Positions 59,701 through 64,000 of a stretch of 64,000 nt of DNA are shown one piece after another. The notes below the pieces were generated by a model. It did no database searches. It saw nothing but the letters and a program-made list of their open reading frames with translations, and had not been told where the DNA came from. How positions within the stretch are numbered: position 1 is the first letter of the stretch; the number at the start of each line of letters is the position of its first letter. This DNA is from Providencia manganoxydans (lineage in GTDB: Bacteria; Pseudomonadota; Gammaproteobacteria; Enterobacterales; Enterobacteriaceae): contig NZ_CP067099.1 of the NCBI RefSeq assembly GCF_016618195.1, positions 2,790,001 through 2,854,000 of the forward strand, given 5' to 3'. A program made the position numbers and the translations under genes.

Positions 59701-60579
59701 CTGAATAGCAAAGGGTAACATATTTACCACAGGTCCTGTTGCAGCGAGTGCGACAGATCCTATACGCCTCATAAACATAAATTCAGCCGAATAATTCATA
59801 CGGCCACATAATTTTCCGAGCCATAATGTCACTAGTGCAAGCGCTAAATCTATCGACTGACACCCCTGTTTATGAGCAAAGAATTGATTTTCAATAATAT
59901 ACTGTAATTGTATGATATTGTTGGCTTTATCCAATAATGATTTGGAGGACAGTGATGCAGGAATGGGTAATTTTTGATAATAATCATTCCAAAATTCTTT
60001 ATCTATATGAAAAATTTCACTATTTTGATATTTTAGATATTCATCGACAACCGCTTGAAAAGGGGTAAATGGTGATGCTGGTATTGATTGTTTTTGCTGT
60101 AACGCACGATAAATTGCCGCTATTTGCTGAGTAATCGCCGAGAAACTAAAACCATCCACTTGAATATGATGGTAGCGTTGATACCAATACCATCGCTGAT
60201 CATCCAGTTGTAATATTTTATGCATTACCAATGAATTGCCACTGTTCACACGTAAATCTTGTTGAAGATCAGCATTCATAATAGTCAACGCAGTATTATG
60301 AGGTTCAGGGCAGTGACGTAAGTCTATGTATTCAGGAAGATCAAACTGTAATGTCTCATCAAACCACTGAACCACTTCACCATCCTGTTCTTGAAAACGC
60401 ATACGTAATGTATCCGCTTGCATCATGCCACTAATAATGGCTTGCTTTAGCTGCGTGACATTAAGTTCGCCGACCAATTCGACATAATGTGCAACGCTCC
60501 AAGCAGGGTATTCTGTATACAAGCGTTCAGCGGCCCAAATCGCGGGCTGAGCAGCAACAAGAGGTAATTTATGACACAT
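56734..60579 (-). CDS. entF: Enterobactin synthase component F (NRPS)
   Basis: A 1281-residue non-ribosomal peptide synthetase with domains condensation-adenylation-thiolation-thioesterase, as in E. coli EntF (1293). The condensation motif HHIQVDG is at 137-143; the adenylation core YTSGSTGVPKG near 593, with GELYLTGVQLAQGYL and YRTGDIARW later; the carrier site FFALGGHSLLAIQL near 990; and the thioesterase GYSLGGTLAQG near 1125. It should activate serine and join three dihydroxybenzoyl-serine units into the cyclic trilactone. Its ATG overlaps the stop of a short upstream frame that looks like a relic of mbtH. Confidence 0.96.
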   Translation of the reverse strand: MCHKLPLVAAQPAIWAAERLYTEYPAWSVAHYVELVGELNVTQLKQAIISGMMQADTLRMRFQEQDGEVVQWFDETLQFDLPEYIDLRHCPEPHNTALTIMNADLQQDLRVNSGNSLVMHKILQLDDQRWYWYQRYHHIQVDGFSFSAITQQIAAIYRALQQKQSIPASPFTPFQAVVDEYLKYQNSEIFHIDKEFWNDYYQKLPIPASLSSKSLLDKANNIIQLQYIIENQFFAHKQGCQSIDLALALVTLWLGKLCGRMNYSAEFMFMRRIGSVALAATGPVVNMLPFAIQIDEGETLPEFAQRLAQQLQVIRRHQRYNSDYHFRDRCGAGRNELIYGPVLNVKMFDSPLEMPKLTTKTHVLASGPVDELELVLLVDETGQVTIELLANGRCFERKELEEHLQRISLMVRQFIHNPTLRCGDVDVLLESEYQQQLRINHTHRELPITTLSCLVATQAAKTPDAIALVDQQYSLTYDEMRKQVVALSLQLKSLGVKLGDSVAIALPRSIFLTLSIHAIAEIGAAWLPLDIDSPDRQLDKILKDAQPILLITLAEYLPCFSGIKVLCYNALLPYIPQWIEPCIQPEHTAYIMYTSGSTGVPKGVMIGQKAIVNRLLWMQESYPLASTDVVIQKTPCSFDVSVWEFWWPLIAGARLVMLEPQAHLDPLAMMSCFKQHRVTTAHFVPSMLAVFIESYIRQPHSLTLKQVFCSGEALPTELCRRWERLTHIPLYNLYGPTEAAIDVSYYKAYGDDLAAVEGNTVPIGYPIWNSGMHILDSQQRPVPFGVAGELYLTGVQLAQGYLKRPDLTDNQFIFNPLNVGQRMYRTGDIARWLSSGAVEYLGRTDSQLKIRGQRVELGEVECAMLQLPDIAQAVAHACILDNTAQMAGDTRQLVGYVTSISGQQLDMVSLREQLSEHLSPYMLPSMIVQLDVLPLSKNGKLNRKRLPLPELLSPKTGRKPLTKTELIIAKAYQQLLGCHIESIDADFFALGGHSLLAIQLAAQLSQQLRQQVTPGQIMVSPTIGKLAARLNPQPTFKDPSLWGMETILPLRERDGPTLFCFHPASGFAWQFSGLACHLSERWSITGLQSPRPMGAMMAETIDDACEQHLKTLLIQQPQGPYYLLGYSLGGTLAQGVAARLRKLGKEVLFLGLLDTWPPEVLNWRDRAQGEINPDIIAKIAQERTAFMSVQTSTETNNLFRIIEQNYTDAVRLLTTAHTLPYDGKVTLFVAQKTLPEGLTPKTAWAPWVQHVDLYPQDCTHVDIISPKSFTAIGPVLRQILG

Positions 60580-60692
60580 TATACGCTTGTCCTCGCTATG
60601 CCCCGTGTTGATAGAAGTACTAACCCTGATTGTGTATTACATGAGGCATCAAACGCCCCATAAGAAGCATTGGATGGATTGTGAATTACCAT
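60579..60692 (-). pseudogene. Probable relic of an MbtH-like gene (ybdZ type)
   Basis: A 37-codon frame starting at an ATG with AAAGG six bases upstream. Its first residues, HNPSNASYGAFDASCNTQSG, follow the MbtH pattern NPFDDPxGxFxVLxNxxxQ, and the next frame over the same bases reads HVIHNQG, which fits the family still better after GAF, so a frameshift is likely. The diagnostic SLWP and PxGW parts are missing. The stop codon overlaps the entF start as TAATG, the expected coupling of an mbtH gene with its synthetase. MbtH proteins (about 70 residues) assist NRPS adenylation domains. Confidence 0.5.
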
Positions 60693-60854
60693 ATCAAGCC
60701 TTTATCGTCACTAGTTCAACTTCTATCATAATGGTGGAGTGGCGCTTTATGGCTTTTCAAAAAAGATTAGGCTGATGCTAAAAAAAGGAATAACAATAAA
60801 TAATCAAGCGACTTATTGTTACCTTTGATAATTCATTTGAAGGCCCATATCAGT

Positions 60855-61511
60855 ATGGATACTCATTATTTAACCCGCTACTTAGGTAAACAAACATTAC
60901 ACTTTTTGTACTTTGACCCCACCACCTTCACCCGTGATGACTTACTCTATCTTCCGCATCACAGCAAACTCGCAAATGCAGTCATCAAACGAAAAGCCGA
61001 GCATCTAGCAGGACGTATCGCAGCTTCCTATGCGATTAAATCATTAACGGGTCGCGGCCAAGTCATCGATATGGGTTTACACGGTGAGCCTTTGTGGCCA
61101 AAAGGCATTAAAGGCAGTCTTAGTCATAATTGTTGTTGTGCGATTGCGATTGCTACGATTGATAAGGCCATAACAAGTGTCGGCATCGATATAGAAACCA
61201 TTATTGATGAGTCTGAAGCAAAGCAAATTTGGCAAGTCGTACTTAATAATGCTGAAAGGCAAAACTTGTTTGGCTGGCCTTTTCCTCTCGCTGTCACCCT
61301 CGCGTTTAGTGCCAAAGAGAGTTTATACAAGGCACTCTGTTATGATACAAAACAAGGCATTGATTTTTTTAGCTCACAAATCATTAACATTACCCACAAT
61401 ACACTGACGCTTGAGCTAACAAATGATCTCGCTGGGCACATAAAAGGCGAAAGATGGATATTGTATTGGCAACAACAAGGTACGCAAGTCATTACCTTGG
61501 TTTGTCATTAA
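60855..61511 (+). CDS. entD: Phosphopantetheinyl transferase EntD
   Basis: A 218-residue Sfp-type transferase that loads phosphopantetheine on EntB and EntF. The metal-binding GIDIETI, preceded by the SLSHNCCCAIAIA strand, and the signature FSAKESLYKALCYD (WxxKExxxK type) are conserved. The ATG at 60855 (MDTHYLTRYLG) is chosen; a TTG at 60816 would add 13 residues with no support. It is divergent from entF, so one regulatory region may serve both. Its stop lies seven bases from the oldest repeat of array 3. Confidence 0.93.
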   Translation: MDTHYLTRYLGKQTLHFLYFDPTTFTRDDLLYLPHHSKLANAVIKRKAEHLAGRIAASYAIKSLTGRGQVIDMGLHGEPLWPKGIKGSLSHNCCCAIAIATIDKAITSVGIDIETIIDESEAKQIWQVVLNNAERQNLFGWPFPLAVTLAFSAKESLYKALCYDTKQGIDFFSSQIINITHNTLTLELTNDLAGHIKGERWILYWQQQGTQVITLVCH

Positions 61512-61518
61512 GACTGAT

Positions 61519-63468
61519 TGTATGTGCTGCCTATACGGCAGTGAACTGTTGCGCACACGAGTCCCCGTAACCTTCATATTTCTAAGCTACCTATACGGCA
61601 GTGAACACATAATGCTCCTTGCTTACTTCCATCCTGTCTTTCTAAGCTGCCTATACGGCAGTGAACGCAAACGAACGCCGCGCAATGCGCCGGTGTTATT
61701 TCTAAGCTGCCTATACGGCAGTGAACATGAGTATCCGCAATGGGATGTTGCATTAGTTTTTCTAAGCTACCTATACGGCAGTGAACTATTTGATAGCGCT
61801 TGTCCTGTAGACGTTGACTTTCTAAGCTGCCTATACGGCAGTGAACTTGTTGCTTCCTCAATGTCTCCAGCTTTTTCATTTCTAAGCTGCCTATACGGCA
61901 GTGAACCTCTAGCAGTTTGCACCAATTCAAATATGACATTTCTAAGCTGCCTATACGGCAGTGAACGTGGTATGTTCTCACTAACTTGTATTCCTCATTT
62001 TCTAAGCTGCCTATACGGCAGTGAACTCTTAAACGTTCTCAAATGTCCGCAAGTGACAATTTCTAAGCTGCCTATACGGCAGTGAACTTCCCGATATTGT
62101 GAGAAAAGCTAAAGAGATATTTCTAAGCTGCCTATACGGCAGTGAACTCCGTGTCAAAGGGGTGTTTTCGGCTTTAGTGTTTCTAAGCTGCCTATACGGC
62201 AGTGAACTGCTCAAGAACTGGAAATGGTGAATAAAAATCTTTCTAAGCTGCCTATACGGCAGTGAACAATCAGCAATGGCGCGCCTTGTGTTTCTTGAAT
62301 TTCTAAGCTGCCTATACGGCAGTGAACAGCTAAGGTGGTCTCCAACCCTTTGGCCTGTGCTTTCTAAGCTGCCTATACGGCAGTGAACTCAGGCAAAAAA
62401 TGAGATTCCACACCCACATATTTCTAAGCTGCCTATACGGCAGTGAACTCTTTCTTTATTTCCCCCACTCTATCCCAAAATTTCTAAGCTGCCTATACGG
62501 CAGTGAACAAATGGTGGTGACTGCGGATATTGCGACAGATTTTCTAAGCTGCCTATACGGCAGTGAACAACGATTCTGAATACTGCCACCGGAATATGAT
62601 TTTCTAAGCTGCCTATACGGCAGTGAACGACTAGTCGGGTCGGTTGAATTATACATGCTATTTCTAAGCTGCCTATACGGCAGTGAACCATCACTTGAAC
62701 TGAAGCACTATTAGCCTCAATTTCTAAGCTGCCTATACGGCAGTGAACACACGATAGCTTCCGGGCTAAATAATATTCCCTTTCTAAGCTGCCTATACGG
62801 CAGTGAACGACATTTTAGTTAAGCCAGATGTAACCGTTTTTTTCTAAGCTGCCTATACGGCAGTGAACTCGTCAGCTCGCCTCGATTGCGCGTTCAATCA
62901 TTTCTAAGCTGCCTATACGGCAGTGAACATTTTCGTGTCCGTATACCGGGCGCATTTGAATTTCTAAGCTGCCTATACGGCAGTGAACACAGGCTGGGGT
63001 TAAAAACAACAATGCTAGGTTTTCTAAGCTGCCTATACGGCAGTGAACGTGACTTATGCTCTGATGCGAAATGCATTGTTTTTCTAAGCTGCCTATACGG
63101 CAGTGAACAGGAACTACATATAAATAGATATTTTCCTTTATTTCTAAGCTGCCTATACGGCAGTGAACATTCATGACTCACATAAACCTTACAGTAATTA
63201 TTTCTAAGCTGCCTATACGGCAGTGAACACACAAAAATGAGAGTGTCAGTAATGGCTTTATTTCTAAGCTGCCTATACGGCAGTGAACGTGAGGTTGTCG
63301 ATTCGGCGATCGCCCGTTATTTTCTAAGCTGCCTATACGGCAGTGAACGCTTCTTTCCGCCAATCTTCATTTGGAATAATTTTCTAAGCTGCCTATACGG
63401 CAGTGAACTCTTGATGTAAAAGGTATTAACTCATGGAATGTTTCTAAGCTGCCTATACGGCAGTGAAC
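61519..63468 (-). CRISPR. Type I-F CRISPR array 3
   Basis: Thirty-three 28-bp repeats with 32 spacers. The first at 61519 has a decayed 3' handle; 61579 and 61759 carry a G-to-A change in one side of the stem as printed (CTACC for CTGCC on the plus strand). Repeats run at 60-bp steps except 61999-62060 and 62300-62361, where the spacer is 33. The crRNA loop is GTATA throughout. Direction is minus, with the leader on the right (63469 on). This is the longest array, about 10 kb from the cas genes on the far side of the siderophore genes. Confidence 0.98.
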
Positions 63469-63610
63469 TATAGCCTATCATAGAAAACATCTAAGATAAC
63501 AAGAAACTAGCCCGAAATTGTTAAAAATACCTTATTTTATAAGGTGTATCTTAACCTATTGTTTTAACTTATTATTTTTAATGTGGGAAAATAGAAGGTA
63601 ATTTAAGAAG
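63469..63610 (-). promoter_or_regulatory. Leader of CRISPR array 3
   Basis: AT-rich stretch next to the newest repeat. It shares CTATTGTTTTAACTTATTA with the array 1 leader but differs elsewhere and carries a perfect dyad ACCTTATTTTATAAGGT at 63529-63545 that the other two leaders lack. Confidence 0.7.
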
Positions 63611-63697
63611 GATAACGAATCAAAATGAATATCAAAAAAGACAATATCTACTGCTATTGAACCAATAAAGAAAAATAGATTATCCCTAACGAATTAA

Positions 63698-63729
63698 GCC
63701 AGCACCTCTATCAAACAATCAGTGCTGGC
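63698..63729 (-). terminator. Candidate terminator of flgL
   Basis: On the minus strand GCCAGCAC and GTGCTGGC form an eight-base-pair stem with a 16-base loop, just after the flgL stop, followed by TTAATTC. The T-run is short. Confidence 0.55.
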
Positions 63730-63736
63730 AAATCAC

Positions 63737-64000
63737 TTAGCGACCACCAAACAGCGACATACTATTTAAGTCTTTAAAAATATCCTGTGAAGCTTGGAAC
63801 ATCGCCATCTCTTTATAATAATCTGATGTTGTACCAGTCCAATTTGTTTCCAACAATTCACTGACTCGTTTGCTATTTTGGATACTGCGTGAATCTGCAA
63901 GAAAATCTAATTTATCAATTTCTTGTAATTGTAAACCTTGCTTAGACTCAATATTAGAAATTTGGTCTAACGCTGATTTAACCGCCGTATTTGCCTCACC
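63737..64000 (-). CDS. flgL: Flagellar hook-filament junction protein FlgL (3' part)
   Basis: The last 87 residues of a minus-strand gene whose start is outside the window. The visible end, with ISNIESKQGLQLQEIDKLDF, ADSRSIQNSKRVSELLET and FQASQDIFKDLNSMSLFGG, has the helical C-terminus of FlgL (HAP3), which in E. coli ends with ALQASQQTFLKISKLSLFDY. The assignment is supported by gene order, because flgL is next to fliR in Proteus-type clusters. A flagellin-like protein is the only other possibility I see. Confidence 0.75.
   Translation of the reverse strand, partial: GEANTAVKSALDQISNIESKQGLQLQEIDKLDFLADSRSIQNSKRVSELLETNWTGTTSDYYKEMAMFQASQDIFKDLNSMSLFGGR

Noticed and set aside
60587..60775. 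62-codon plus-strand frame between entF and entD
   Set aside because: No ribosome binding site, antisense to the mbtH-like relic, and no family resemblance; the minus-strand reading explains the bases better.
61522..62085. Open frames of 60-190 codons on both strands across CRISPR array 3 (also 62456-63419)
   Set aside because: They only translate the repeat over and over because the 60-bp period is divisible by three; the repeated residues come from the repeat and the rest from spacers.

Overview
The window looks like the chromosome of a member of the Morganellaceae, most likely Providencia. That is an inference from an AT-rich background, Proteus-like flagellar gene order, an MR/P-type fimbrial operon with an MrpJ-type regulator, and bet, kdg and ent proteins that resemble enterobacterial ones throughout. 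No rRNA, tRNA or intact insertion sequence was seen.

Layout. 0.8-1.1 kb: cutA. 1.3-7.3 kb: osmoprotectant locus betABI (minus) divergent from betT, with a BetI-type operator between. 7.5-8.9 kb: an orphan GH18-like protein and a small secreted protein. 9.1-11.8 kb: kdgR divergent from kdgK-eda (ketodeoxygluconate catabolism) with a KdgR-type box. 12.0-18.3 kb: flagellar late genes fliA, two flagellin genes each with its own sigma-28 promoter, and fliDST. 18.5-28.2 kb: an accessory block between fliT and fliE holding a second peptide deformylase, a very short YadA-anchor protein, an eight-gene chaperone-usher fimbrial operon and an MrpJ-type repressor gene. 29.4-41.0 kb: fliE divergent from fliFGHIJK, then fliLMNOPQR, with an ERIC-like repeat lodged between fliP and fliQ. 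41.3-63.5 kb: an insertion between fliR and flgL that carries a complete type I-F CRISPR-Cas system (cas1, cas2-3, csy1-4; three arrays of 12, 8 and 33 repeats counting degenerate ones) interleaved with a catecholate siderophore operon (entD, entF, entC, entE, entB, entA). The window ends inside flgL.

The most interesting signal is in the 230-bp gap between cas2-3 and csy1. A degenerate two-repeat mini-array faces against the cas genes. Its first repeat has lost many consensus bases but keeps a hairpin through a compensatory base-pair change. The 25-nt guide between the repeats matches the csy1 promoter, beginning exactly at the -10 element and directly after a CC (the type I-F PAM). Positions 1-14 match except at 6 and 12, the positions that type I guides leave unpaired. 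This is the layout expected of a small guide RNA with which the Csy complex represses its own promoter (CreR-like autoregulation).

Other points of note: CRISPR repeat variation limited to the hairpin loop, an apparent mbtH relic translationally coupled to entF, a Fur-box-like site stranded in a 750-bp gap between entF and entC, and a motility-repressor-type gene sitting inside the flagellar cluster.
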